Below are positions 15,718-24,656 of a stretch of DNA of 64,000 bases, piece after piece. How positions within the stretch are numbered: position 1 is the stretch's first letter; the number at the start of each line of letters is the position of its first letter. This stretch comes from JACADW01 sp963747985 (GTDB lineage Bacteria > Acidobacteriota > UBA6911). Position numbers and translations under genes: made by a program. The stretch is taken from the NCBI GenBank assembly GCA_963747985.1, contig CAVVHG010000003.1, positions 354,013 through 418,012 on the forward strand. The letters run 5' to 3'. The notes under the pieces are model-generated. The model was given only the letters and a program-made list of their open reading frames with translations. It made no database searches and was not told the origin of the DNA.

Positions 15718-18700
15718 GCACACCACAACTCGCCGGAAAGCTGGCGCATGCGTTCATCAATTCCAAGCTGACGCCGCTGATCCTGATCGCTTCGATCGCC
15801 ATGGGAACCGCGGCCGTGGTCCTTCTACCCCGCGAGGAGGAACCACAGATCATCGTCCCGATGATCGACATCTTCGTGGTCATGCCCGGCGCCTCCGCGA
15901 AGGAGGTCGAGACGCGCGTGACCAAACCCATGGAGCGGCTGCTGTGGGAAATCCCCGGTGTCGAGTACATCTACAGCACCTCGAGCCCCGGGATGTCCAT
16001 GGCGATAGTCCGGTTCTACGTCGGGGAAGACGAAGAAAAGAGCATCGTACGCCTCAACCAGAAGATGTTGGCCAACTTCGATCTGATCCCCCCGGGAGCA
16101 TCGCAGCCGCTCATAAAGCCGCGTTCCATCGACGACGTTCCCTTCATGTCGCTCACCCTCTGGAGCACGGAGATGGACGGCTTCCAGATCCGCCGGGCCG
16201 CGGCCGAGTTGCGCAACAAATTGCAGGAGATCCCCGATATTTCCGCGACCGAGCTCATCGGCGGGCAGCGACGCGAGCTCCGGGTGGAGCTTGATCCTCT
16301 GCGTCTCGCATCTTACGGCCTCAGCACGGCGCAGATCCGGGGCATGCTCCAGATGGAAAACCGGGAGGCGGAGGCGGGCACTTACGCTGCCGGCAACCAG
16401 TCGGTTGCCGTCAGACTCAACGGCTTCCTCAGGTCTTCGGATGACCTGGCGCGACTGGTTGTAGGCGTGCGCAACGGCGCTCCCGTATACCTGCGCGACG
16501 TCGCCGCCGTCATCGACGGGCCGGAGGAGCCCAAGGACTACGTCTTCTTCGAACCGGGGCCTTCGGCGGCGATCAAAGGGATAAAGCTGGAGGGCGGTGC
16601 CGCCCTGCCGAAGACGTCCATACCGGCAGTCACCATCTCACTCGCCAAGCGGAAGGGCAAGAACGCGGTCGTGCTGGCAGAGGAGGCCGAGAAGCGTGCC
16701 GAGGCTTTCCGGGCCCTGCATCTTCCCTCTTCGCTCGAGATGACCGTCACCCGCAACTACGGTGAGACCGCGGCCGAAAAATCCAACGAGCTGCTGCTGC
16801 ACATGATGCTGGCCGTGCTTTCGGTGACCCTGCTCATCTGGCTCGTGCTCGGCTTCAGGGAATCGGGTGTGGTCGCGGTCGCAATACCCGTGACGCTCGC
16901 GCTCACGCTCGTGGTCTTTCTTCTCTACGGCTACACGTTGAACCGAATCACGCTGTTCGCCCTGATCTTCTCGATCGGAATCCTGGTCGACGACGCCATC
17001 GTCGTCGTCGAGAACGTCGTCCGGCACAAGCGCATGCCTCAGAACCGCGACCGGGACTTTGCCGAAGTGGCCGTGGAGGCGGTGGACGAGGTTGGAAACC
17101 CGACGATTCTGGCCACCTTTACCGTCATCGCGGCGATTCTCCCGATGGCCATGGTCCGCGGCCTCATGGGACCCTACATGCGCCCGATCCCGATCGGCGC
17201 CTCCGCCGCCATGGTCTTCTCGCTCCTGGTGGCGTTCGTGATTACACCCTGGGCCTCGTTACGATTCCTCAAAAAGGTCGGCCACGGCCATGAGACCGAG
17301 CAGGAGGACCGCAGCACGCGATTTTATCGGCTGTTCATGGGAAAGCTGCTCTCCCGGGGAACCTATCAGTGGGGATTCCTGGGCCTCGTCTGCGTGCTGC
17401 TGCTCCTGGCGATGAGCATGGTCTATTTCCAGGCCGTAGTGGTCAAAATGCTTCCCTTCGACAACAAGAGCGAGTTCCAGGTCATTATCGACATGCCCGA
17501 GGGAACAAGCCTTGAGGAAACGGCGGCGGTAACGCACGAGCTGGCGGCCTCGTTGCACCAGATCGACGAAATCACCGATCTCGAGACCTACGTCGGAACC
17601 GCGTCGCCGTTCAATTTCAACGGGCTTGTCCGTCACTACTACATGCGCCGTGGTGACAACGTTGCCGACATCCAGGTCAATCTCACGCCGAAGGGGGACC
17701 GTTCCGACCAGAGCCATGCGATTGCGAAAAGGGCCCGGGGCCTTCTCACGCCGATAGCGGAGAAACACGGGGCCCGCATCAAGGTAGCGGAAGTGCCGCC
17801 GGGGCCACCGGTCCTTCAGACACTGGTGGCCGAGGTCTATGGCCCTGACTATAAGCGCCAGATCGAGCTGGCAAAGGAGATTCGCACGTCGCTCGAGAAA
17901 ACCCCGGGCGTGGTGGATGTCGACTGGTATGTTGAAGATCCGCAACGCGAGATGCGCTTTCGCATTGACCGGCTGAAGACCTCCATGGCGGGGGTCTCGA
18001 TCGCCGATATCCAGCAGACGGTCGAGCTCGGCCTGCGCGGAGCCGGCGCCGGCATCGCCCACCTGCCGCAGGAGGCCGAGGACGTTCCGGTTTTCATCCG
18101 GCTTCCCCTGGCGGCTCGCGCAAGTGTCGACGCCTTGAACAGGTTGCGCGTGGTCTCTGCATCCGGGCAGGCGGTGCCCCTCGTCGAGCTCGGTTCCTGG
18201 GAGAAGTCGACCCGGGAATACAGCATCTATCACAAGAATCTCATGCCGGTCGTTTATGTGACCGCCGACGTCGCGGGGCGTGAAGAAAGCCCGGTCTACC
18301 CGATTCTGAAGCTGGACCAGGAACTGCGCAGCAAGACGCTTCGCGAGGGCTATCATCTGGAGACTTATACGGCCCAGCAGCCCTCGAGCAACGACCGCCT
18401 GGCAATGAAGTGGGACGGCGAATGGCACATCACTTACGAAGTCTTTCGCGACCTCGGCCTGGCATTCGCAGCAGTGCTCGTTTTGATTTACATCCTGGTC
18501 GTTGCGTGGTTCCAGAGTTTCAAGACTCCGCTGGTCATCATGGCGGCAATACCGTTCTCACTGGTTGGGATTCTGCCCGGCCACTGGGCGTTGGGAGCGT
18601 TCTTCACGGCCACCTCGATGATCGGTTTCATAGCAGGAGCGGGCATCGTGGTGAGAAACTCCATCATCCTGGTGGACTTCATCGAACTCAGGCTGAAGAT

Positions 18701-18938
18701 GGGCGAACCGCTTGCCCAGGCCGTGGTCGATGCCGGCGCGGTCCGATTCCGCCCGATGATGCTCACTGCGGCGGCTGTCGTCGTCGGATCGGCCGTGATT
18801 CTCTTCGATCCGATCTTCCAGGGGCTGGCGATCTCACTGATGGCGGGAGAGGTTGCTTCCCTGCTGCTCAGCCGGATGACGGTGCCGGTGCTTTTCTACA
18901 TCATGCGGGGACGCGAACTGCGGCGTGCGCAGGCCTGA
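15714..18938 (+). CDS. RND efflux pump permease (AcrB-like)
   Basis: 1074-residue proton-driven inner-membrane exporter. The RND layout is complete: TM1 at about 18-38, first periplasmic loop with PGASAKEVETRVTKPMERLLWEIPGV, TM2-TM6 (about 340-540) with the proton-relay region GILVDDAIVVVENVVRHKR, TM7, second periplasmic loop, and TM8-TM12 ending GMTVPVLFYIM-like. The two acidic residues of TM4 (VDDAIVVVEN) are present, so it should be active. Amphiphile or drug export is more likely than metal, because the CusA/CzcA methionine and acidic motifs are not evident, but the substrate is not determined. Co-regulated with the ArsR repressor upstream. Confidence 0.92.
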   Translation: MSTPQLAGKLAHAFINSKLTPLILIASIAMGTAAVVLLPREEEPQIIVPMIDIFVVMPGASAKEVETRVTKPMERLLWEIPGVEYIYSTSSPGMSMAIVRFYVGEDEEKSIVRLNQKMLANFDLIPPGASQPLIKPRSIDDVPFMSLTLWSTEMDGFQIRRAAAELRNKLQEIPDISATELIGGQRRELRVELDPLRLASYGLSTAQIRGMLQMENREAEAGTYAAGNQSVAVRLNGFLRSSDDLARLVVGVRNGAPVYLRDVAAVIDGPEEPKDYVFFEPGPSAAIKGIKLEGGAALPKTSIPAVTISLAKRKGKNAVVLAEEAEKRAEAFRALHLPSSLEMTVTRNYGETAAEKSNELLLHMMLAVLSVTLLIWLVLGFRESGVVAVAIPVTLALTLVVFLLYGYTLNRITLFALIFSIGILVDDAIVVVENVVRHKRMPQNRDRDFAEVAVEAVDEVGNPTILATFTVIAAILPMAMVRGLMGPYMRPIPIGASAAMVFSLLVAFVITPWASLRFLKKVGHGHETEQEDRSTRFYRLFMGKLLSRGTYQWGFLGLVCVLLLLAMSMVYFQAVVVKMLPFDNKSEFQVIIDMPEGTSLEETAAVTHELAASLHQIDEITDLETYVGTASPFNFNGLVRHYYMRRGDNVADIQVNLTPKGDRSDQSHAIAKRARGLLTPIAEKHGARIKVAEVPPGPPVLQTLVAEVYGPDYKRQIELAKEIRTSLEKTPGVVDVDWYVEDPQREMRFRIDRLKTSMAGVSIADIQQTVELGLRGAGAGIAHLPQEAEDVPVFIRLPLAARASVDALNRLRVVSASGQAVPLVELGSWEKSTREYSIYHKNLMPVVYVTADVAGREESPVYPILKLDQELRSKTLREGYHLETYTAQQPSSNDRLAMKWDGEWHITYEVFRDLGLAFAAVLVLIYILVVAWFQSFKTPLVIMAAIPFSLVGILPGHWALGAFFTATSMIGFIAGAGIVVRNSIILVDFIELRLKMGEPLAQAVVDAGAVRFRPMMLTAAAVVVGSAVILFDPIFQGLAISLMAGEVASLLLSRMTVPVLFYIMRGRELRRAQA

Positions 18939-19001
18939 GCGCCGATACTTGTTGTCCCCAGAGTGGTGTAATATTCGATCAGCATTCTCGGGAGGGTGGT
19001 T

Positions 19002-19193
19002 ATGAAGATGGAACGATGGATCCGGCTCATCGCCGGCAGCTTTGTCCTCGTCAGCCTGGGCCTCGCCCACTGGGTCAACCCCAACTGGCTTTGGTTTACT
19101 GCGTTCGTGGGCGCGAACCTTTTCCAGTCGGCGCTCACACGCTGGTGCCTCATGGAGAAGATTCTCGCCAGGCTCGGCATCGCAGAAAATTAG
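19002..19193 (+). CDS. DUF2892 (YgaP-like transmembrane domain) small membrane protein
   Basis: 63-residue inner-membrane protein with two hydrophobic spans (LIAGSFVLVSLGLAHWV, LWFTAFVGANLFQSAL) and the family ending TRWCLMEKILARLGI. This is the transmembrane module that in YgaP is fused to a rhodanese. GGAGGG (18991-18996) lies five bases before ATG 19002, which is preferred over GTG 18996. Spaced 63 bp from the RND pump, it is probably the last gene of the operon. DUF2892 proteins are often linked to sulfur-responsive ArsR regulators, a hint about the signal but not proof. Confidence 0.85.
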   Translation: MKMERWIRLIAGSFVLVSLGLAHWVNPNWLWFTAFVGANLFQSALTRWCLMEKILARLGIAEN

Positions 19194-19249
19194 ATCCGTC
19201 GACAGAGTGCCACCGCCGAGGCGCGAAGTGGGCTGTGGTCTGGAAATAC

Positions 19250-19495
19250 ACACAGATGAGGCGGGCCTTCAGCCCTTGCATGGATTTCGTTTGCGCTATT
19301 CCTGGGGCGTTGCCCCAGGCTGTTATGATCCGCGCCTTCGGCGCTCTTGTTCGCTCTTCTGTATGGGCATTGACAATCTGCACCATTCAAAGAGGGCCGG
19401 AGGCCCGACCCATAGCAGCCTGGGGCGAAGCCCCAGGAGACTAAACGAGCGGGACAAGAAAGGGCTGTAAGCCCGTACCATAGGAGTGCGTGATC
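19250..19495. repeat. Cluster of R2-type hairpin modules
   Basis: Successive hairpins GCGGGCCTTCAGCCC, CCTGGGGCGTTGCCCCAGG, GCGCCTTCGGCGC, GGGCCGGAGGCCC, CCTGGGGCGAAGCCCCAGG and GGGCTGTAAGCCC lie between two operons. The first three and last three are arranged as a large interrupted inverted repeat (CCTGGGGC...GCCCCAGG on both sides). No gene is seen between 19194 and 19603. Confidence 0.75.
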
Positions 19496-19603
19496 TGAGA
19501 GATTGATTGACCACCCGGGGGCCGCAAGCATCCGCGTTTACATCCGGAAGGAGTTGGGGTAGCTTTACTTCTTGCCACAAAACACACACCTGACGGATGC
19601 AAA

Positions 19604-21610
19604 ATGACTACACAACTGAACCTGGATGAGCTCTGCGTCAATACGATTCGAACCCTGGCAATGGACGGTGTCCAGAAGGCAAAATCCGGGCATCCCGGCA
19701 TGCCGATGGGGATGGCGGCCGCTGCCTTCGTGCTGTGGACCCGCATCCTTCGCCACAATCCTCGAGACCCGAAGTGGATAAACCGGGACCGGTTCATACT
19801 CTCGGCAGGGCATGGGTCCATGCTCCTGTATTCCCTGCTCCATTTGACCGGATATGATCTCGCGCTAGACGACCTGCGGCGGTTCCGCCAATGGGGGAGC
19901 AAGACCCCCGGTCACCCGGAATACGGAGAAGTTCCCGGCGTCGAGGTGACGACCGGACCGCTCGGCCAGGGATTCGGTAACGGCGTCGGCATGGCGATCG
20001 CAGCGCGCCACCTCGCCGCCCGCATCAACGCGCCGGGCTTCCCCGTGATCGATCACCGCATCTATGCCATCGTCTCCGACGGAGACCTGATGGAAGGGGT
20101 GGCTTCCGAAGCCGCGTCCCTCGCCGGGCACCTGCGCCTCGGCAATCTGATCTACCTCTACGATGACAACCGCATCACGATTGAGGGCTCTACGAGCCTG
20201 GCCTTCACCGAGAGCGTGCCGCAGCGGTTCGAGGCTTACGGGTGGCACGTACAGGAGGTCTCGGGTGATGACCTGCCGGGTATCGAAGCGGCGATCCGGA
20301 GTGCGGTGGCTGTATCGGACCGGCCTTCGCTGATCCGCACGCGAACCCACATCGGATACGGCAGTCCGCACAAGCAGGACACCGCCGCAGCCCATGGAGC
20401 TGCCCTCGGGGAAGAAGAAGTTCGGCTGACCAAGAAGAACCTGGGGTGGCCTGAGAACGAAACCTTCCTTGTCCCGCCCGAAGCCCTTGCGGTGTTCAGG
20501 CAGGCCGTGCCGCTCGGCGAGCGCATGGAATCCGAGTGGCGTCAGATGTTGAACGGTTTCGCAGTGGCTCATCCGGATCGCCACCAGCTCTGCCGGACTC
20601 TGATGAACGGCGGGCTGGAAGAAGGATGGGAAGGCAGCCTGCCTTCATTCAGCGGCGAAAGCAAACCCATGGCCACGAGAGAGGCTTCAGGCAAATGCCT
20701 GGCATCCCTCTTCCCGCACGCTCCCGGACTGGTGGGCGGGTCTGCGGACCTCTCCCCTTCGACCAATACCTACGTAGAGGGATTCGGGGACTTCAGCGCG
20801 GAGAGCTACGAGGCGCGGAATTTTCATTTCGGCGTCCGGGAACACGCCATGGGCTCACTCCTGAACGGCATGGCGCTGCACGGGGGGCTCATTCCCTACG
20901 GGGGCACTTTCCTCGTATTTTCGGATTACATGCGGCCCAGCGTCCGCCTGGCGGCGATGATGAAGGCTCATGTGGTGTATGTCTGGACGCACGACAGCAT
21001 AGGCCTGGGAGAGGACGGTCCGACTCATCAGCCTGTCGAACACGCGGCTGCCTTGCGGGCGATCCCCGGCCTGGCGTGCATCCGCCCTGCCGACGCGGCC
21101 GAAACCGCGGAGGCGTGGCGGGCGGCCCTGCTCCACAAGTCCGGTCCCGTGGCCCTGCTCCTGTCGCGCCAGAAGTTGCCCCTCATCGACCATAGTTCCT
21201 TTGGTCCCGCCGGCGGTTTGCACCGCGGCGCCTATGTGCTGGCCGAGGCCCGGGACGGGAGCCCGGACGCAGTTCTGATCGCGACCGGCTCCGAGGTTGC
21301 TGTCGCTCTCCAGGCCCGGGATCTCCTGCAGGCAAGGCAGGTGAAGACCCGCGTCGTCAGCATGCCCTGCTGGGAGTTTTTCGAAGCACAGGATCAGGCA
21401 TACCGCCAGACCGTCATCCCGCCCGGCGCGAGGTTGCGTGTCTCCATCGAAGCAGGAGTCTCATTCGGATGGGAGCGCTGGGTCGGTGAAGATGGTCTGA
21501 TGATCAGCCTCAATCACTTTGGCGCGTCCGCACCCTATGAGACACTTATGAAGGAGTTCGGGTTCACGGGGGAAAACGTGGCACAGAAGGTCCTGGAACG
21601 CTTGAGATAA
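19604..21610 (+). CDS. tkt: Transketolase
   Basis: Thiamine-diphosphate enzyme of the non-oxidative pentose phosphate pathway that moves two-carbon ketol units between sugar phosphates. Length 668 is standard. Motifs: KSGHPGMPMGMA at about 26-37, TGPLGQGFGNGVGMA near 115, the ThDP/Mg site VSDGDLMEGVASEA...YLYDDN near 155-190, and the pyrimidine-domain stretch FVFSDYMRP / THDSIGLGEDGPTHQPVEH near 440-485. ATG 19604 has no obvious Shine-Dalgarno. It heads a group with zwf and opcA, five and about 240 coordinates further into the same strand, that covers the oxidative and non-oxidative branches. Confidence 0.97.
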   Translation: MTTQLNLDELCVNTIRTLAMDGVQKAKSGHPGMPMGMAAAAFVLWTRILRHNPRDPKWINRDRFILSAGHGSMLLYSLLHLTGYDLALDDLRRFRQWGSKTPGHPEYGEVPGVEVTTGPLGQGFGNGVGMAIAARHLAARINAPGFPVIDHRIYAIVSDGDLMEGVASEAASLAGHLRLGNLIYLYDDNRITIEGSTSLAFTESVPQRFEAYGWHVQEVSGDDLPGIEAAIRSAVAVSDRPSLIRTRTHIGYGSPHKQDTAAAHGAALGEEEVRLTKKNLGWPENETFLVPPEALAVFRQAVPLGERMESEWRQMLNGFAVAHPDRHQLCRTLMNGGLEEGWEGSLPSFSGESKPMATREASGKCLASLFPHAPGLVGGSADLSPSTNTYVEGFGDFSAESYEARNFHFGVREHAMGSLLNGMALHGGLIPYGGTFLVFSDYMRPSVRLAAMMKAHVVYVWTHDSIGLGEDGPTHQPVEHAAALRAIPGLACIRPADAAETAEAWRAALLHKSGPVALLLSRQKLPLIDHSSFGPAGGLHRGAYVLAEARDGSPDAVLIATGSEVAVALQARDLLQARQVKTRVVSMPCWEFFEAQDQAYRQTVIPPGARLRVSIEAGVSFGWERWVGEDGLMISLNHFGASAPYETLMKEFGFTGENVAQKVLERLR

Positions 21611-21651
21611 CGCTGTTGTGCAGACCGGGTTCCTCGGCCGGGGTTGAAACC

Positions 21652-23190
21652 ATGGACGCGACAAATCCACTCAGGCACGGTGAGCGCATGACCCGCTTGC
21701 CGGATCCCTGCGCGATGGTCATCTTTGGCGGTTCCGGAGACCTTACGCGGCGCAAGCTCATCCCCGCGCTTTACGACCTTTTCCGGAAGCGGCTGGTACC
21801 ACAGGGGTTCACCGTTCTCAGCCTGTCGCGCACCCCTATGAGCGACGACCAGTATCGCGAAATTCTTCGCGACTGGGTCGCCAGGTCTGAGGGAAGCGCG
21901 CAGCCCGACCAGAACACATGGGCATCTTTCGCGCGCGGCATTCATTACCTTCCCGCGGACTTCCACCAGCCCGCCAGCTTCGAAAAGGTCCGCGACCTGC
22001 TGTCATCCTTCGATGCGGAGCGCGGCACAGGCGGCAACCGGGTCTTCTATCTTGCGACTGCTCCGGGGGACTACATCGACATTATCCGCTCGCTGAACGC
22101 CGCCCGCCTGTCGCGGCCGCAGGCTGATTCCTCCGGGTGGATTCGAATCATCATCGAGAAACCCTACGGGAGGGACCTCGCGTCGGCGATGGCGCTGGAT
22201 GCGGAGGTGCACGCCGCCTTCCAGGAGGAGCAGGTCTACCGTATCGACCACTACCTCGGAAAGGAAACGGTACAGAACCTTCTGGTCCTCCGTTTTGCGA
22301 ACGGCATCTTCGAGCCTCTCTGGAACCGCCAGTACGTGGACAATGTCCAGATCACGGCCGCGGAGAACATCGGCGTCGGGACGCGAGGCGGTTACTACGA
22401 ACAGGCCGGGGCGCTTCGCGACATGATCCAGAACCACATGATGCAGCTGCTGGCACTCACGGCGATGGAACCGCCGGCCGATTTCGAACCCAACTCCGTT
22501 CGCGACGAGAAGGCCAAAGTGCTGCGCTCCATTCGGCCCTGCACGCCCGCCGAGGCTGCACGGGTGGCGGTTCGGGCGCAATACGCCAGCGGGCTCGCCG
22601 GGGGAAAACAGACGCCCGGATACCGGCAGGAGAAAGGGGTGTCCCCGGACTCTCTCACCGAGACCTTCGCGGCGCTGCGCCTCACGGTGGACAACTGGCG
22701 CTGGGCCGGCGTGCCCTTCTATCTCAGGACCGGCAAGAACCTGGCAAGGCAAATCACCGAGATCGCGGTCACCTTTCGCGGCGCCCCGCACCTGATATTC
22801 GGCCATGACGGCGCCCAGCCGCCGGGGTCCAACGCTCTGGCACTGCGCATACAGCCTGATGAAGGAATCACGCTGAAGTTCTTCGCCAAACTGCCCGGGC
22901 AGTCGATGAACATCCGTCCCGTGAACATGGATTTCCGCTACGGGACCACATTTGGTCTCCAGATGGCGAGCGCGTACGAGCGTCTGCTGCTGGATTGCAC
23001 GCTGGGGGATAACACGCTCTTCGATCGAGCGGATTCGATGGAGATGGCCTGGAAGATCGTCCAGCCGTTCCTCGATTCCTGGTCGCGTCCGGACGCCCAG
23101 CCGCCTTCAGCATACGCATCCGGGTCATGGGGACCGCCGGAGGCGGATGAATTGCCTGCGAGGGAGAACCGGAAGTGGCGGCTCCTGTGA
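21652..23190 (+). CDS. zwf: Glucose-6-phosphate 1-dehydrogenase
   Basis: Oxidises glucose 6-phosphate to 6-phosphogluconolactone with NADP(H) production. Coenzyme fold motif IFGGSGDLTRRKLIPALYDL begins about residue 24; the active-site signature RIDHYLGKETVQN is near residue 192, and EKPYGRD lies before it. Length from ATG 21652 is about 512, matching bacterial Zwf. Other in-frame starts exist at TTG 21616 and ATG 21688, and ribosome binding sites do not decide clearly. It follows tkt directly and precedes opcA, the classic partner. Confidence 0.95.
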   Translation: MDATNPLRHGERMTRLPDPCAMVIFGGSGDLTRRKLIPALYDLFRKRLVPQGFTVLSLSRTPMSDDQYREILRDWVARSEGSAQPDQNTWASFARGIHYLPADFHQPASFEKVRDLLSSFDAERGTGGNRVFYLATAPGDYIDIIRSLNAARLSRPQADSSGWIRIIIEKPYGRDLASAMALDAEVHAAFQEEQVYRIDHYLGKETVQNLLVLRFANGIFEPLWNRQYVDNVQITAAENIGVGTRGGYYEQAGALRDMIQNHMMQLLALTAMEPPADFEPNSVRDEKAKVLRSIRPCTPAEAARVAVRAQYASGLAGGKQTPGYRQEKGVSPDSLTETFAALRLTVDNWRWAGVPFYLRTGKNLARQITEIAVTFRGAPHLIFGHDGAQPPGSNALALRIQPDEGITLKFFAKLPGQSMNIRPVNMDFRYGTTFGLQMASAYERLLLDCTLGDNTLFDRADSMEMAWKIVQPFLDSWSRPDAQPPSAYASGSWGPPEADELPARENRKWRLL

Positions 23191-23249
23191 GCATCAGAAG
23201 CCGCATGAGTTAGTCCCGTCGGAGCAAAGGGCACGGGGCGAGGCAGTCA

Positions 23250-24389
23250 ATGGACAGCGCATTCAATCCCGGAACACCGGTTGCCGCGGACGCCTCAGCG
23301 ATCGAGCAGGAACTCAGGTCGCTGTGGAAGTCAGCCCCGCAGGACGAGGCCAATGCGCCCATGATAAGGGCGTGCGCCGGAAACATCATCACACTGGCGG
23401 CCGGGCGCATCGCCGCCGGGCATCTCCTCAATTTACTTCCCGGCGTCGCACAGCAGCATCCCCTCCGTTCGCTTGTGGCGTACTGGGGAAAGGCGGAGGA
23501 CCTGCCTGAAATTTCCGGTGACATCCCGCTCGGAGCCTGGATCAGCGCGCAGTGTTCCATCCCGGTGGCCGGCGGTCCTCAGGTCTGCTCGGAGGTGATC
23601 ACCCTGGCCGCAGCCGAGGGGATCGAAGACACGGTGACGAACCTCCTGGCCTCGATTTTGATCCCGGATCTGCCGGTCTACATATACCTGCCCTGCTTCA
23701 CACCCGCTCTCGCAGGTGTTGCGGCCCGGCTGGCAAACTGGGCGAACCTGCTCATACTTGACTCGCGCAACTCGGGCTATGGCCCCGTCGGTAAGGCCGG
23801 TATTGCGCAGCTGCTCGCTTCCCCGCCCGCGGGCGTCCCCGTGCGCGACCTGCAATGGGCCCGGCTCACCGCCTGGCGAGACCTTGTCTCCCAGTTCTTC
23901 GATGCCCCCGACAGGCGGTCCTTGCCGTACCAGATTTCGAGAGTCGAGATCGCGGCGGATCGACCGGCCGCGGCTGCGATATCCTCAGCCGCACTCCTCC
24001 TTGCCGGATGGCTCGCAGGCAGGCTGGGCTGGGTCGCGCGTTCCGCCGGACGGGATAACGGCCGGCTCCTCATGCGCTTTGACAGCGACAACGGGGAAGT
24101 ATTGACCAGTTTCCTGGCAGTTCCTGAACATGCCGGCAATCCTTCCCTCGAATCGATTGCGCTTCACACCCGGACAGGCCGGACATTCACGGTCAAGCTT
24201 GACAGACCTTCCTCTTGCCTGGCTTCTGCGGCCGGGGACGACAGTGCCACAGAGGTCCTCCATGCCATCCCCGATGAGGAGTTGAACGAGGCGAATCTCC
24301 TGGTCAAGGAGCTGTCTATCGCCGGTGAAGATCCGGGCTTTCATGAGGCGCTCGAGCAGGTAATGGCGATTACCGGGATGCTCGGGTAG
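23250..24389 (+). CDS. opcA: Glucose-6-phosphate dehydrogenase assembly protein OpcA-like
   Basis: 379-residue protein of the OpcA family, which in cyanobacteria and actinobacteria acts on assembly or redox activation of Zwf. The recognisable features are RACAGNIITLAAG at about 39-51, HPLRSLVAYWG, VCSEVITLAA, the ILIPDLPVYIYLPC segment near 145 and LLLAGWLAGRLGW near 250. Position directly after zwf supports the assignment. The function here is inferred from the family and the context. Confidence 0.88.
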   Translation: MDSAFNPGTPVAADASAIEQELRSLWKSAPQDEANAPMIRACAGNIITLAAGRIAAGHLLNLLPGVAQQHPLRSLVAYWGKAEDLPEISGDIPLGAWISAQCSIPVAGGPQVCSEVITLAAAEGIEDTVTNLLASILIPDLPVYIYLPCFTPALAGVAARLANWANLLILDSRNSGYGPVGKAGIAQLLASPPAGVPVRDLQWARLTAWRDLVSQFFDAPDRRSLPYQISRVEIAADRPAAAAISSAALLLAGWLAGRLGWVARSAGRDNGRLLMRFDSDNGEVLTSFLAVPEHAGNPSLESIALHTRTGRTFTVKLDRPSSCLASAAGDDSATEVLHAIPDEELNEANLLVKELSIAGEDPGFHEALEQVMAITGMLG

Positions 24390-24419
24390 GCAGGATGCCT
24401 GGCCTGGGTTTGCGCTGCA

Positions 24420-24575
24420 AAGCGGGGCGGATCGAGGTTGCCCTCGGTATCGGAATCGGGGTCGTAACCGGTATCGGCATTCGAAATCATGATTTGCCGA
24501 CGGACGACTGGATTTGGCGATTCCCGGTCGATACCGATTCCGATTCAGACCCCGACATCGATAATCCTTTGCGTC
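24420..24575. repeat. GATCGG-type dispersed inverted repeat (family R6), fullest copy
   Basis: Left arm GGTATCGGAATCGGGGTCG and right arm GATACCGATTCCGATTCAG plus GACCCCGAC are near-complementary, with AATCATGATT between. It fills most of the space between opcA and the UbiD-like gene. No other feature is visible between 24390 and 24656. Confidence 0.7.
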
Positions 24576-24656
24576 GAACCGCGAGTATTCTTATCACGCG
24601 GTACTTGGAGCCATTCGGACGCGCACTGCCAATGGCCGTGGCTTTAGGCTGGAACG

